Assembly (NCBI RefSeq): GCF_029222925.1
Contig: NZ_JARHUI010000003.1
Location: 479,721 to 543,720, forward strand
Length of the DNA stretch: 64,000 nt
Source: Algoriphagus sp. CAU 1675
GTDB taxonomy: Bacteria; Bacteroidota; Bacteroidia; Cytophagales; Cyclobacteriaceae
Direction of reading: 5' to 3'
Part shown: piece by piece, positions 23,858 to 33,221 of the stretch
Layout of the letters: each line of letters opens with the position of its first letter
Numbering within the stretch: the first letter of the stretch is position 1
Program-made: the position numbers and the translations under genes
The notes under the pieces: model-generated
The model's input: the letters and a program-made list of their open reading frames with translations, nothing else
Told to the model about the DNA's origin: nothing
Database searches by the model: none

Positions 23858-24718
23858 ATGGAAAAAATTATCCGTATTGCCGTGCAAAAAAGCGGCAGAT
23901 TATCAGAAGACTCCTTAGGCCTCATCAAGGAATGTGGCATCAAATTTTATAACGGTACCGGCAAACTCAAATCCACTTCAACCAACTTCCCTATTGAATT
24001 TCTCTTTTTAAGAGATGATGATATTCCGGGATATGTAGCAGACGGTGTTGCGGATTTGGGTATAGTTGGAGAAAATGAACTGGTTGAAAAAGACAAAGAT
24101 GTCACAACCCTGAAAAAACTGGGATTCTCCAAATGCAGACTGTCATTGGCCATCCCAAAAGGTCAATCCTATACCGGCATCAGTTATTTTGAGGGGAAAA
24201 ATATAGCCACCTCTTATCCAAAAATTCTCGGTGACTATCTTAAATCCAAGAACATACAAGCCTCTATTCACGAAATCAGTGGATCTGTGGAAATTGCGCC
24301 AAGTATAGGGCTTGCAGAAGGAATCTGTGACATCGTCAGTTCAGGGTCTACCCTAATGATGAACGGATTAAAGGAAGTTGAGGAAATATTCAAATCCGAG
24401 GCAGTACTAATCGCAAACAATGATTTGGAGGACTGGAAGAAAGCCATAGTAGACAAGCTTTTATTCCGGATGAATGCAGTTCAAAAGGGAAAAAGCAACA
24501 AGTACGTTCTTTTAAATGCACCTAACGAATCCCTGGAAAAAATCATCAGCCTAATTCCGGGAATGCGTAGTCCGACAATCCTACCTCTTGCCCAAAAAGG
24601 CTGGTCTTCGGTACACTCGGTTCTGAATGAAGATCAATTCTGGGAAAACATTGAAGAATTAAGAGCTGCCGGAGCAGAAGGAATCCTGGTGGTTCCAATT
24701 GAAAAAATGGTCATTTAA
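23858..24718 (+). CDS. hisG: ATP phosphoribosyltransferase, long form
   Basis: 286 residues, the long HisG with a C-terminal ACT-like regulatory domain (about 215-286), so it should work as a hexamer without HisZ and be inhibited by histidine. The N-terminal catalytic domains include IRIAVQKSGRLSEDS (about 5-19), the LGIVGENELVE segment and the PRPP-binding type block GICDIVSSGSTLMMNGLKEVE (about 155-175). First enzyme of histidine synthesis and first structural gene of this operon, downstream of the putative leader peptide. hisD follows after 25 bp. Confidence 0.96.
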   Translation: MEKIIRIAVQKSGRLSEDSLGLIKECGIKFYNGTGKLKSTSTNFPIEFLFLRDDDIPGYVADGVADLGIVGENELVEKDKDVTTLKKLGFSKCRLSLAIPKGQSYTGISYFEGKNIATSYPKILGDYLKSKNIQASIHEISGSVEIAPSIGLAEGICDIVSSGSTLMMNGLKEVEEIFKSEAVLIANNDLEDWKKAIVDKLLFRMNAVQKGKSNKYVLLNAPNESLEKIISLIPGMRSPTILPLAQKGWSSVHSVLNEDQFWENIEELRAAGAEGILVVPIEKMVI

Positions 24719-24743
24719 TTCCTGGAGTAAAACCAAAATTAAA

Positions 24744-26036
24744 ATGAAAATTCTGATCAACCCTGGTAAAGAAACCTGGAAAAAGGAACTCGCAAGACCG
24801 GTATTTAAAACCAAGCAGATCAATAAGATCGTCAAACCCATTCTTAGAAAAGTTAAGAGAAATGGTGACAAGGCCTTATTTAAATTTGCTCACGAATACG
24901 ATCATGTCGATCTAGAAAGCCTTTTGGTATCAGCCGAAGAAATCAAAGCGGCTGCTGATTCAATCTCTAATGAGCTGAAGGTTGCTATTTTTCAGGCAAA
25001 AGAAAATATTGAACTATTCCATGCTGCACAAGCCAGTCCTGAATTGATTGAGGAAGTCATGCCAGGTGTGGTTTGCCGACGCAAAAGCGTAGCTATTCAG
25101 AGAGTTGGACTGTACATCCCCGGCGGAACTGCTCCACTTTTCAGTACAGTTTTGATGTTGGGAATACCAGCTAAATTGGCTGGCTGCAATGAAGTAGTCC
25201 TTTGTACCCCCCCAAATAGCAAAGGAGAAATTCACCCAGCCATCCTCTTTACTGCAAACTTGGTCGGTATCCAAAAAATCGTAAAGGCCGGAGGAGCTCA
25301 GGCTATAGCCGCCATGACTTTTGGTACCGAATCTGTTCCTCAAGTGGATAAAATTTTTGGTCCGGGAAACCAATATGTAACTGCTGCAAAGCAAATGGCT
25401 ACCAAGTTTGGCGTAGCAATAGACATGCCTGCGGGACCTTCCGAAGTTTTGGTTTATGCTGATGAAACGGCAATTCCAGCATTTGTAGCCTCCGATTTAC
25501 TGTCTCAGGCCGAACATGGCATTGACTCTCAAGTAGTTTTGGTAACCAGCACCGAGAAAATTGCCAAGAAAGTCCTGAAAGAGGTAGAAGCTCAACTTGA
25601 AAAATTACCAAGAAAAGAGATTGCCAAAAAAGCCCTTGAAAATTCAAGAGCGGTAGTGATGGAGGATCAGACCAAAGCCCTAAAACTGATCAATTATTAT
25701 GCACCTGAACACCTCATTATAAGTGTAGAAAATGAGGATGAGGTGGTGGATAGCATTTACAATGCCGGTTCGGTCTTTATAGGAAACTTCACTCCTGAAT
25801 CCGCAGGAGATTATGCATCCGGAACCAATCACACCCTACCAACCTATGGGTATGCCCGAAACTACAGTGGTGTTTCCCTGGACAGTTTCCTCAAGAAAAT
25901 CACTTACCAGAAAATCAGTAAGGAAGGCTTAAAAAACCTTGGTCCAACTGTAGAAATTATGGCAGCCAATGAGCTTCTGGAAGCACACAAAAATGCAGTA
26001 AGTATACGTCTTGCCTACCTCTCAAAAGAAAAGTAA
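24744..26036 (+). CDS. hisD: Histidinol dehydrogenase
   Basis: 430 residues from ATG 24744 (MKILINPGKETWKKEL); the frame is open into the end of hisG, but this ATG gives the usual length. NAD-binding and catalytic landmarks are RVGLYIPGGTAPLFSTV, GGAQAIAAMTFGTESVP, DKIFGPGNQYVTAAK and DMPAGPSEVLV (about 225-240), with the zinc/active-site Gln-His region SQAEHGIDSQ and the family block EHLI. It oxidises histidinol to histidine in two steps, the last reactions of the pathway. It ends one base before the hisC start. Confidence 0.97.
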   Translation: MKILINPGKETWKKELARPVFKTKQINKIVKPILRKVKRNGDKALFKFAHEYDHVDLESLLVSAEEIKAAADSISNELKVAIFQAKENIELFHAAQASPELIEEVMPGVVCRRKSVAIQRVGLYIPGGTAPLFSTVLMLGIPAKLAGCNEVVLCTPPNSKGEIHPAILFTANLVGIQKIVKAGGAQAIAAMTFGTESVPQVDKIFGPGNQYVTAAKQMATKFGVAIDMPAGPSEVLVYADETAIPAFVASDLLSQAEHGIDSQVVLVTSTEKIAKKVLKEVEAQLEKLPRKEIAKKALENSRAVVMEDQTKALKLINYYAPEHLIISVENEDEVVDSIYNAGSVFIGNFTPESAGDYASGTNHTLPTYGYARNYSGVSLDSFLKKITYQKISKEGLKNLGPTVEIMAANELLEAHKNAVSIRLAYLSKEK

Positions 26037-26037
26037 A

Positions 26038-27099
26038 ATGAGCTTTGACCTAAATTCATTGCTGAGACCCCACATTGGAAAATTACAACCCTACACCTCA
26101 GCAAGGGACGAGTATACGGGTAAGGAAGGTATCTTTCTGGATGCAAATGAAAATCCATTTGGGTCTATTACGGAAGAAAACTTCAATAGATATCCGGATC
26201 CTTACCAAAGTGAACTGAAGGAAGAAATAGCCCAAATCAAAAAAGTCCGGCCCTCCCAAATATTTTTGGGAAATGGTTCCGACGAAGCCATAGACTTGCT
26301 TTTTCGGGCATTCTGCAACCCTGGAGTAGACAATGTGATTCTATTGCCTCCTACTTATGGGATGTATGAAGTCAGCGCCTCAATCAATGACGTGGCAGTT
26401 CGAAAGGTAGCATTGACTTCGGACTTTCAGCTTCAACACCATAAAATCCTGGAAACAGCAGACAAGAATTCTAAGATTCTTTTCATTTGCTCCCCCAATA
26501 ACCCATCAGGCAATAAAGTCAAAAGAGAAGACATCCTGTTTCTCCTCAAGAATTTTCCAGGCTTGGTGGTAGTGGACGAGGCTTATATTGACTTCTCAGA
26601 TGAGCCAAGTTTCACTACGGAATTGGATAAGTTTCCCAACCTTTTGGTTATGCAGACATTCTCAAAAGCCTGGGGCCTTGCCTCATTGCGACTAGGGATG
26701 GCTTTTGCGTCCGAAGAAATCATCAGAATCCTCAACCGGATCAAGCCTCCCTATAATATTTCCGGATTAACTCAGGACACGGTACTGAAAGCAATCCGGA
26801 ATAAGGAAAAAGTGGACCAAATGATCCGGGATATTCTTATGGAACGCGAATACCTAACAAGAGAATTGGATAAACTGGACTTTATTCAAAAAATACATCC
26901 TTCCCATGCAAATTTCCTACTGGTCCAGCTACCCAATGCAAGTGAGATTTATGATGCATTGATTGAAGAGAAAATCATTGTAAGAAACCGCTCCAAAGTC
27001 ATTCTTTGTGAAGACTGTCTAAGAATAACTGTTGGAACACATGCAGAGAACCAGGCTTTGATTCAGGCCCTGAAGAAGATTTTCAAAGCCAAACCCTAA
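26038..27099 (+). CDS. hisC: Histidinol-phosphate aminotransferase
   Basis: 353 residues starting at ATG 26038, one base after the hisD stop. Fold-type I PLP aminotransferase: LDANENPFG near residue 38, NYPD-like RYPDPYQ, FLGNGSDEAIDLLFRAF, SPNNPSGN, VVDEAYIDF and the PLP lysine in TFSKAWGLASLRLG. These are the standard HisC blocks. It converts imidazole-acetol phosphate to histidinol phosphate using glutamate. hisB follows after 12 bp. Confidence 0.96.
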   Translation: MSFDLNSLLRPHIGKLQPYTSARDEYTGKEGIFLDANENPFGSITEENFNRYPDPYQSELKEEIAQIKKVRPSQIFLGNGSDEAIDLLFRAFCNPGVDNVILLPPTYGMYEVSASINDVAVRKVALTSDFQLQHHKILETADKNSKILFICSPNNPSGNKVKREDILFLLKNFPGLVVVDEAYIDFSDEPSFTTELDKFPNLLVMQTFSKAWGLASLRLGMAFASEEIIRILNRIKPPYNISGLTQDTVLKAIRNKEKVDQMIRDILMEREYLTRELDKLDFIQKIHPSHANFLLVQLPNASEIYDALIEEKIIVRNRSKVILCEDCLRITVGTHAENQALIQALKKIFKAKP

Positions 27100-27111
27100 C
27101 CTATTGATCTA

Positions 27112-28209
27112 ATGAAAAAAAGAGTTTTATTTATTGACCGTGATGGGACGATTATCAAGGAGCCGCCCACGGATTATCAGGTAGATAGCCTGGAAAAACT
27201 GGAATTCATTCCGAAGGCAATTTCAAACCTAAGAAAGATCGCCGAGGAAACAGACTTTGAATTAGTAATGGTTACCAATCAGGATGGATTAGGAACAGAT
27301 TCCTTTCCCGAACAGGACTTTTGGCCAGCTCAATACAAAATGCTCAAAACCCTCGAACAAGAAAATGTTTTGTTCAAGGCAATCCATGTAGACCGGTCTT
27401 TTGAGCATGAAAATTCCAACAACCGAAAGCCAAGAACAGGCATGCTTCAAGAGTATTTCTCTGAGGAATATGATCTGGAAAACTCTTATGTGATCGGAGA
27501 CAGGGAGACCGATATTCAGTTGGCTCAAAACCTGGGATGCAAAGCAATCTATTTTGGATTTGATAAAGAAGATGCCGCCCTTTGTACCAAAGATTGGGAT
27601 GAAATCTATTCCTTTCTCAAAATGCCTCACCGTAGCGCAGAGATTCACAGAAAAACTTCAGAAACAGACATTTTGATCAAACTGAACCTAGATGGCAGCG
27701 GTAACTGCAAAATCTCCACTGGGCTCCATTTCTTTGATCATATGTTGGAACAACTTGGAAAACATGGTTCCACTGACCTTGAAATCACGGTAAAAGGAGA
27801 TCTTCATATTGATGAACATCATACTATTGAAGATACAGCCCTGGCTCTTGGGGAGGCTTATCTGAAAGCTCTAGGAGATAAAAAAGGAATTTACCGCTAT
27901 GGATTTTTGTTGCCGATGGACGATGTGCTTGCCCAGGTAGCCATTGATTTTGGTGGAAGACCTTGGTTGGTTTGGGATGCTAGTTTTAGCCGGGAAAAAG
28001 TTGGGGATATGCCTACGGAGATGTTCTATCATTTTTTTAAGTCCTTCTCAGATACTGCTAAATGCAATCTTAATATCCAGGCAAAAGGAGACAACGAACA
28101 TCACAAAATCGAAGCCATATTCAAAGGCTTGGCCAGAGCTATCAAAATGGCCGTCATGAGAGATCCAAGAAACATGAATCAGCTCCCAAGTACCAAAGGA
28201 GTCCTTTAA
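27112..28209 (+). CDS. hisB: Bifunctional histidinol-phosphatase / imidazoleglycerol-phosphate dehydratase
   Basis: 365 residues fusing two enzymes. Residues 1-165 are a HAD phosphatase with [13 protein letters not shown] (nucleophile Asp in DxDGT) and the motif III/IV region [14 protein letters not shown]. Residues 175-365 are the IGP dehydratase with [13 protein letters not shown] and [16 protein letters not shown], which hold the Mn-binding histidines. The fusion is known from enterobacteria and Bacteroidota. It supplies steps 7 and 9 of histidine synthesis. hisH, hisA, hisF and hisI do not follow; the next gene is a TPR lipoprotein, so the rest of the pathway must lie elsewhere. Confidence 0.96.
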   Translation: MKKRVLFIDRDGTIIKEPPTDYQVDSLEKLEFIPKAISNLRKIAEETDFELVMVTNQDGLGTDSFPEQDFWPAQYKMLKTLEQENVLFKAIHVDRSFEHENSNNRKPRTGMLQEYFSEEYDLENSYVIGDRETDIQLAQNLGCKAIYFGFDKEDAALCTKDWDEIYSFLKMPHRSAEIHRKTSETDILIKLNLDGSGNCKISTGLHFFDHMLEQLGKHGSTDLEITVKGDLHIDEHHTIEDTALALGEAYLKALGDKKGIYRYGFLLPMDDVLAQVAIDFGGRPWLVWDASFSREKVGDMPTEMFYHFFKSFSDTAKCNLNIQAKGDNEHHKIEAIFKGLARAIKMAVMRDPRNMNQLPSTKGVL

Positions 28210-28280
28210 TTTTCAGGGGATTAGAAAAATTTAAAATGAATTATTTTTTTCTAATCCTCTATTTTTTGTTTACTTCGCAT

Positions 28281-29078
28281 ATGCTACGAATTTTTCATAT
28301 ACCAACTATCATTTTATTGTCAATCCTTCTTTTTTCCTGCAGAGGTGAATTGGAAAAGGCTGAAAGTCATTTTGAGAAAAAAAACTATGAAGAGACAATT
28401 TCCAATTTGAATACCTTCCTCTTCTTCAACGTCACCAATACCAAGGCATTGCATCTGCGTGCCAGATCCTATGAAGAATTGGGGAGAATCAAAGAAGCCA
28501 TTGAAGATTACGAAAGGATTCTTTCCATTGATCCAAGTTCTGCCCAGGCAATGGCAGGAATCGGTAAGATTTATTTCAACCAAGAGGAATATAATAAAGC
28601 GGAATTAATACTTCTAAGAGCCGCTAAAACAGATCCTGCCAATTATGACATATTGTTTTTGACGGGTAGAGCTCTTCTGCAAACTCAGAATTTTAAACTT
28701 GCCAATAGTTTTTTTGAGCGGGCAAAAGAAATCAACAATGAAGATCCTGAACTATACTTTTACCAAGGTATGGCAAGGGCATATATCGGAGATGCCTATG
28801 GTTGTGCCGGTTCATTCAACATGTATGTCAACAAGCAACCGGACAACCTAGTGGCAGTCTATAACCGAGGTTTTGCCTATATGCATTTAGGCTATTTGGA
28901 ATGGGCTTTGGAGGATTTTGAAACAGTCCTAAAGAAAAATCCTACCCATAGAGAAGCTTTGGCCAAAAAAGGGATCTGTATGGCCAAATTGGGAGATCAT
29001 GAAGGGTGCAATTTTATACAAAGAGCTGCAAATATGGGTTCCGATTATGCTCAAAGCAATTTGGACCTTTGCAGTTAA
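28281..29078 (+). CDS. TPR-repeat lipoprotein
   Basis: 265 residues from ATG 28281 (MLRIFHIPTIILLSIL...SC); an earlier ATG at 28236 would add 15 residues but spoil the signal peptide. Lipoprotein leader with Cys near 20, then about six tetratricopeptide repeats from residue 25 to the end (for example ALHLRARSYEELGRIKEAIEDYERIL and AVYNRGFAYMHLGYLEWALEDFETVL as repeat units). TPR lipoproteins act as periplasmic scaffolds; no partner can be named. It lies 71 bp after hisB and may be read through from the his operon. It overlaps the convergent ATP-grasp gene by four bases. Confidence 0.85.
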   Translation: MLRIFHIPTIILLSILLFSCRGELEKAESHFEKKNYEETISNLNTFLFFNVTNTKALHLRARSYEELGRIKEAIEDYERILSIDPSSAQAMAGIGKIYFNQEEYNKAELILLRAAKTDPANYDILFLTGRALLQTQNFKLANSFFERAKEINNEDPELYFYQGMARAYIGDAYGCAGSFNMYVNKQPDNLVAVYNRGFAYMHLGYLEWALEDFETVLKKNPTHREALAKKGICMAKLGDHEGCNFIQRAANMGSDYAQSNLDLCS

Positions 29079-29953
29079 AGTAATCTTTCCTTCAAGGCTT
29101 GTTTATAGTTTGGAATTGCTTGGTCCACAAGCCCAAGAAACAAATACGGCTCAATCAATTCCAATTCCATAAGATTAAATTCACCATTGATCAGCACTCC
29201 ATCTACTCGGGCGTAAAGCGTGTTTTGAGCAAATTCCCTGACAAAGCTTTTTGCTGATTCCAAAAGCTGTTTGTCAGGTTCTATGGTCTTTATCGTCCCA
29301 CCAAAATAATGCTGTACTCTAAAATCTGATTGTGCGGGGGTTTTCAAAACGGCATGGGAAAACACTCCATTGAAAAACAGTAAAGAATACTCTCCTACTT
29401 CGGCCACTTCAGAAATAAAAGGTTGTACTAAATAATCTTCCTCCTGAATCATCATCTCAACCTTTCCCTCAAAATCAGCCCATTGGGAAACAGGTATTTT
29501 CAAAGTGTTTTTTGCACCACCACTGACCAGAGGTTTAATTACCAAAGTATCGGCAGAAATTTTGGATTGAATTTCCTGAAAATCAATCTTTTTACCTTTT
29601 TCCAATAACATACCGGCAATGACAGGGTAACCCCGCTCTGCTATCTCCAGAAGGTAACTTTTAGTGGAATTCCACCGGATAAGATCCAGATCATTCCATA
29701 CCGGAATTCCCAACTTTCTTACCTTTTCGATCCAAAGCAAAAACTCCGGGTAATAATCAAAATAATCCCAAACAGATTTGATCAGTAAACAGGAGAATTC
29801 TGACCAGTTTACCGATGGATCAGACCAGGCTACAATCTTATTTTTAACTCCAAGTTCAGTTAATAAATCGGAGAGGATTTGGTCTTCATCTACGGTATTG
29901 GCATCATATGCTCCAGTAGAAAAATAGCTGACGATTGCTGCGTATTGGCTCAT
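29075..29953 (-). CDS. ATP-grasp enzyme, function unknown
   Basis: 292 residues with an ATP-grasp layout. The N-terminal alpha/beta domain is about 1-95. Then come the lysine/strand block ADTLVIKPLVSGGAKNT (about 135-151), the hinge YLVQPFISEV and the metal-binding end VLINGEFNLMELELIEPYLFLG (Glu-x-Asn-like E-L-E-L-I-E). This resembles the group that includes DcsG-like and RimK/GshB-type ligases, which join a carboxylate to an amine with ATP. The substrate is unknown. Single gene, transcribed convergently with the TPR gene (stops overlap) and divergently from the glycosyltransferase gene. Confidence 0.78.
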   Translation of the reverse strand: MSQYAAIVSYFSTGAYDANTVDEDQILSDLLTELGVKNKIVAWSDPSVNWSEFSCLLIKSVWDYFDYYPEFLLWIEKVRKLGIPVWNDLDLIRWNSTKSYLLEIAERGYPVIAGMLLEKGKKIDFQEIQSKISADTLVIKPLVSGGAKNTLKIPVSQWADFEGKVEMMIQEEDYLVQPFISEVAEVGEYSLLFFNGVFSHAVLKTPAQSDFRVQHYFGGTIKTIEPDKQLLESAKSFVREFAQNTLYARVDGVLINGEFNLMELELIEPYLFLGLVDQAIPNYKQALKERLL

Positions 29954-30049
29954 GGGTGAATTTTGTGCAAAACTAGCCTTATATCAAAAATTGCAAAGAC
30001 CATTCTTCAAAAATCATCTCGAAACCTTACTTTTGAGTTTTCATTATTC

Positions 30050-30805
30050 ATGCAACACAAAAAACTAGTCATAATCCCTACCTATAATGAACTGGAAAAC
30101 ATCCGGGAAATGATTCGTGTAGTGATGGATTTAGAGGGAAGTTTCGAACTTTTAATAGTTGACGATGGCTCTCCTGATGGAACCGGAGAAGTTGTAAAAA
30201 CACTTCAAAACACCTATCCTGATAGACTACACTTAGTGGAACGGTCTGGAAAACTTGGTTTAGGGACAGCCTATATCACTGGCTTTAAGTGGGCTTTGAA
30301 TAAAGAATACGATTACATTTTCGAAATGGACGCTGACTTTTCCCACGATCCCAAGGATTTGATCCGGCTATATAAAGCCTGTTCAGAGGATGGGTTTGAT
30401 ATGGCAATCGGGTCCCGTTACATCACAGGGGTCAATGTAGTTAACTGGCCAATAGGAAGGGTTTTAATGTCCTATTTTGCCTCTGTGTATGTAAAATTCA
30501 TCACAGGAATGCCCTTTAAGGATGCCACTGCCGGCTTTAAATGTTACCACAAATCCGTATTGCAGGGAATCCAATTAGAAAAAATCCGATTTATCGGATA
30601 TGCCTTCCAGATAGAAATGAAATTTACGGCCTGGAAACTCGGCTTTAAAATCACAGAGGTTCCAATCATATTTACGGACCGAACCAAAGGCACTTCCAAA
30701 ATGAGTAAGGGAATATTCAGAGAAGCTGTCTTTGGAGTAATTTGGATGAAAGTTAAAAGTATCTTCTCCCCGTATCAACTCAATCAAAGCGAATTGACTG
30801 AATAG
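30050..30805 (+). CDS. Family 2 glycosyltransferase, polyprenol-phosphate mannosyltransferase-like
   Basis: 251 residues from ATG 30050 (MQHKKLVIIPTYNELENI); the frame is open upstream, but this ATG matches the family start and follows a TACTTTTG promoter element (30028-30035). GT-A fold with VDDGSPDGTGEVV (about 38), EMDADFSHDP (DxD motif, about 90) and GSRYITGVNVVNWP (about 120). No C-terminal membrane domain, so it resembles soluble Dpm1-type enzymes that load a sugar onto a polyprenyl phosphate. The acceptor is unknown. The 3' end overlaps the convergent permease gene by 26 bp. Confidence 0.88.
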   Translation: MQHKKLVIIPTYNELENIREMIRVVMDLEGSFELLIVDDGSPDGTGEVVKTLQNTYPDRLHLVERSGKLGLGTAYITGFKWALNKEYDYIFEMDADFSHDPKDLIRLYKACSEDGFDMAIGSRYITGVNVVNWPIGRVLMSYFASVYVKFITGMPFKDATAGFKCYHKSVLQGIQLEKIRFIGYAFQIEMKFTAWKLGFKITEVPIIFTDRTKGTSKMSKGIFREAVFGVIWMKVKSIFSPYQLNQSELTE

Positions 30806-31994
30806 GTTCTACTCTAGAGATTACCAAAACTGGAATCCATAGAACCAAGGCAGTCAAAATACTGACTCCAATATTGATAATTATAAAAACCGGCCAATTC
30901 CATTCAATTGGAACGTAATTCATATAATAGCTTGCCGGATCAAGGGGAATTATTCTAAACTGATCCTGCAAAAAACCCAACCCTAACCCTATCAGGTTTC
31001 CTATAAGCAAACCTCTCAGTAGAATTCGGATTCCATTCCAAAAGAAAATCCTTCGGATCTGTTGATTTTTCGCACCCAAAGCCTTGAGTAAACCAATCAT
31101 TTGAGTGCGCTCCATAATCAGAATAAAAAGAATGGCTGCCATATTGAAAATAGCTACAAAACCAATTAAACCAATGAATACATACACATTGGTATCCAGT
31201 AACTTAAGCCAATCAAAAATCTCCAAAAACTTATCCTGGGAATCGATGAGTTTCAAGTCCAAATCCAGAATTTTCTCCATGGACTTCACGAGTTCAAAAG
31301 AAGGTTTTTCGTTGACAAAAATCTCCAAACCTCCAATCTGATCCTTGGTCCATCCATTTAGATTTCGAATGGTTTGCAATTCCCCGATCAAGATTTCCTC
31401 GTCAAAGTTTTCAAGGTAAGTTTGGAAAATCCCAACTACCTCTACCCTTCTAAACCGTGGTGGGTTCTGGACAAAATATAGAGTGATTTTATCTCCAGCT
31501 TCGAGCATCAGTTTGTTTGCTATGACCTGGCTAATCATCACCTCATTGGAGGTTCCTTCCTCAGGTATATCAAGGATACGGCCGGACACCAAATACTTGG
31601 AAAAAGACTGAGCATCAAAATCCCCTCCCACACCTTTCATCAAAACACCTTCAACTTCCTCCTCTCCTTTGATTAGGGCGGCTTTATGGGCAAAAGATTG
31701 CGTCTTTTCAATAAATGGAAGATTGGAAGATTGCTGAGCAAATTCACTGTTTAGGGAAAATGGCGTTTCCTCAAATGAATTGCTCATGGTAAAACGCTGA
31801 ACCTGGTAATGACCCGTAAAACCATAAACTTTATCTGCAACGGTTTTTTGGAACCCTCCCAAAACCATAAATGCCAATATAGAGACCGCCAAACCAACGG
31901 CAAGACTCCCTACGGCGATTTTGTGGATCGTTGTGGAAAATCCTCCTGCTTGCTGAAAGCTGATTCTTTTTGCAATGAAATAGGAAAGGTTCAA
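30780..31994 (-). CDS. ABC transporter permease of the LolE/FtsX family
   Basis: 404 residues with the LolC/E topology: one span near 20-45, a large periplasmic MacB_PCD-like domain (about 50-240), then three C-terminal spans (about 275-298, 320-345 and 365-392). The FtsX block MERTQMIGLLKALGAKNQQIRRIFFW (about 296-321) is clear. In Bacteroidota such single permeases pair with a LolD ATPase encoded elsewhere to release lipoproteins from the inner membrane. No ATPase gene is adjacent. Transcribed divergently from DUF1343, with 39 bp between the starts. Confidence 0.87.
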   Translation of the reverse strand: MNLSYFIAKRISFQQAGGFSTTIHKIAVGSLAVGLAVSILAFMVLGGFQKTVADKVYGFTGHYQVQRFTMSNSFEETPFSLNSEFAQQSSNLPFIEKTQSFAHKAALIKGEEEVEGVLMKGVGGDFDAQSFSKYLVSGRILDIPEEGTSNEVMISQVIANKLMLEAGDKITLYFVQNPPRFRRVEVVGIFQTYLENFDEEILIGELQTIRNLNGWTKDQIGGLEIFVNEKPSFELVKSMEKILDLDLKLIDSQDKFLEIFDWLKLLDTNVYVFIGLIGFVAIFNMAAILFILIMERTQMIGLLKALGAKNQQIRRIFFWNGIRILLRGLLIGNLIGLGLGFLQDQFRIIPLDPASYYMNYVPIEWNWPVFIIINIGVSILTALVLWIPVLVISRVEPIQSIRFD

Positions 31995-32033
31995 AGGAGT
32001 GATTTAATTTGTCCAAACTCAGCGCAAAATAGT

Positions 32034-33215
32034 ATGAAGCAAATGAAAAATGCATTTCTAATTTATTTTTTGGTAGGATTTATGGCTTTTAGCCTTCCTT
32101 TCCTGTCCTATGCCCAAAGTCCCATCCTAACCGGGGCCGAACAGTTTTCTCTTTATGAACCTCTTTTAAAAGGAAAATCAGTAGGCATTGTGGCCAATCA
32201 AACCTCCATTATGCCCCAAAGCAACAACAAACATGTGGTGGACTTTTTGTTGGAGAAAAAAATCAATTTGAAGAAGGTTTTTGTGCCTGAGCATGGATTC
32301 AGGGGAAAAGCAGATGCCGGTGAAAAAGTGGACAATAGCATTGATGAAAAAACAGGTTTACCCATTGTTTCACTTTATGGCAACAACAAAAAGCCAACAG
32401 CAGAACAGATTAAGGATTTAGATATCATCATATTTGATCTTCAGGATGTAGGGGTTCGCTTTTTCACCTACATCAGTACCATGCATTATATCATGGAAGC
32501 TGCGGCAGAAAATGGCAAAGAAGTAATCATCTTTGACCGCCCAAACCCAAATGGAGATTACATCGCTGGGCCAGTGTTGAAAAAAGGATTTGAAAGCTTT
32601 GTGGGTATGCACCCTATCCCTGTCGTGCATGGATTGACTGTAGGAGAACTAGCACAGATGGTCAATGGAGAAAAATGGCTCAAAGGGGGTCTTTCTTGCA
32701 AATTGACAGTTATCCCTGTGAAAAACTGGGACCATTCCATAGCTTACAGCCTACCCGTAAAACCTTCTCCTAACCTTCCCAACGATTTAGCAATCAGGCT
32801 TTATCCAAGCACCTGTTTCTTTGAAGGAACAGTGGTTTCACTAGGTCGCGGAACCTATTTTCCCTTCCAGGTTTATGGATATCCTGATCCAAAATTCGGA
32901 GATTTCACTTTCACTCCGGTAAGCATAGACGGAATGTCCAAAACCCCTCCTCTGCAAGATAAACTATGCTATGGACGAGACTTGAGAGGAGAAAGCTTGG
33001 ACCATCATTTTTCACTCTCCTATCTTTTGGAAGCCTTTGAGAAATCCCAAATGAGGGAAAAATTCTTCAACAACTATTTCAATACTTTGGCAGGAACAGA
33101 CGAAATCAAGAAAATGATGCTGGCCGGAAAAAGTGCTGAGGAGATAGAGTCCAGTTGGGCTTCAGGACTGGAGTCTTACAAAAAGCTAAGAATGAAATAC
33201 TTGATTTATAAGTAA
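32034..33215 (+). CDS. DUF1343 protein, likely exo-beta-N-acetylmuramidase (NamZ-like)
   Basis: 393 residues from ATG 32034; the open frame upstream overlaps the divergent permease and is discarded. Signal peptide MKQMKNAFLIYFLVGFM... with a cleavage site after SYA. Family blocks include VGIVANQTSIMP, FVPEHGFRGKADAGE, LPIVSLYGNNKKPT, FDLQDVGVRFFTYISTMHY, FDRPNPNGDYIAGP and FFEGTVVSLGRGTYFPFQ. DUF1343 members in Tannerella and Bacillus (NamZ) cut terminal MurNAc from peptidoglycan fragments, so a periplasmic wall-recycling role is likely. fmt starts 6 bp downstream. Confidence 0.9.
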   Translation: MKQMKNAFLIYFLVGFMAFSLPFLSYAQSPILTGAEQFSLYEPLLKGKSVGIVANQTSIMPQSNNKHVVDFLLEKKINLKKVFVPEHGFRGKADAGEKVDNSIDEKTGLPIVSLYGNNKKPTAEQIKDLDIIIFDLQDVGVRFFTYISTMHYIMEAAAENGKEVIIFDRPNPNGDYIAGPVLKKGFESFVGMHPIPVVHGLTVGELAQMVNGEKWLKGGLSCKLTVIPVKNWDHSIAYSLPVKPSPNLPNDLAIRLYPSTCFFEGTVVSLGRGTYFPFQVYGYPDPKFGDFTFTPVSIDGMSKTPPLQDKLCYGRDLRGESLDHHFSLSYLLEAFEKSQMREKFFNNYFNTLAGTDEIKKMMLAGKSAEEIESSWASGLESYKKLRMKYLIYK

Positions 33216-33221
33216 TACAAA

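Noticed and set aside
31809..32033. N-terminal extension of the DUF1343 protein
   Set aside because: It overlaps the divergent permease gene and lacks a signal peptide, while ATG 32034 gives a normal one.
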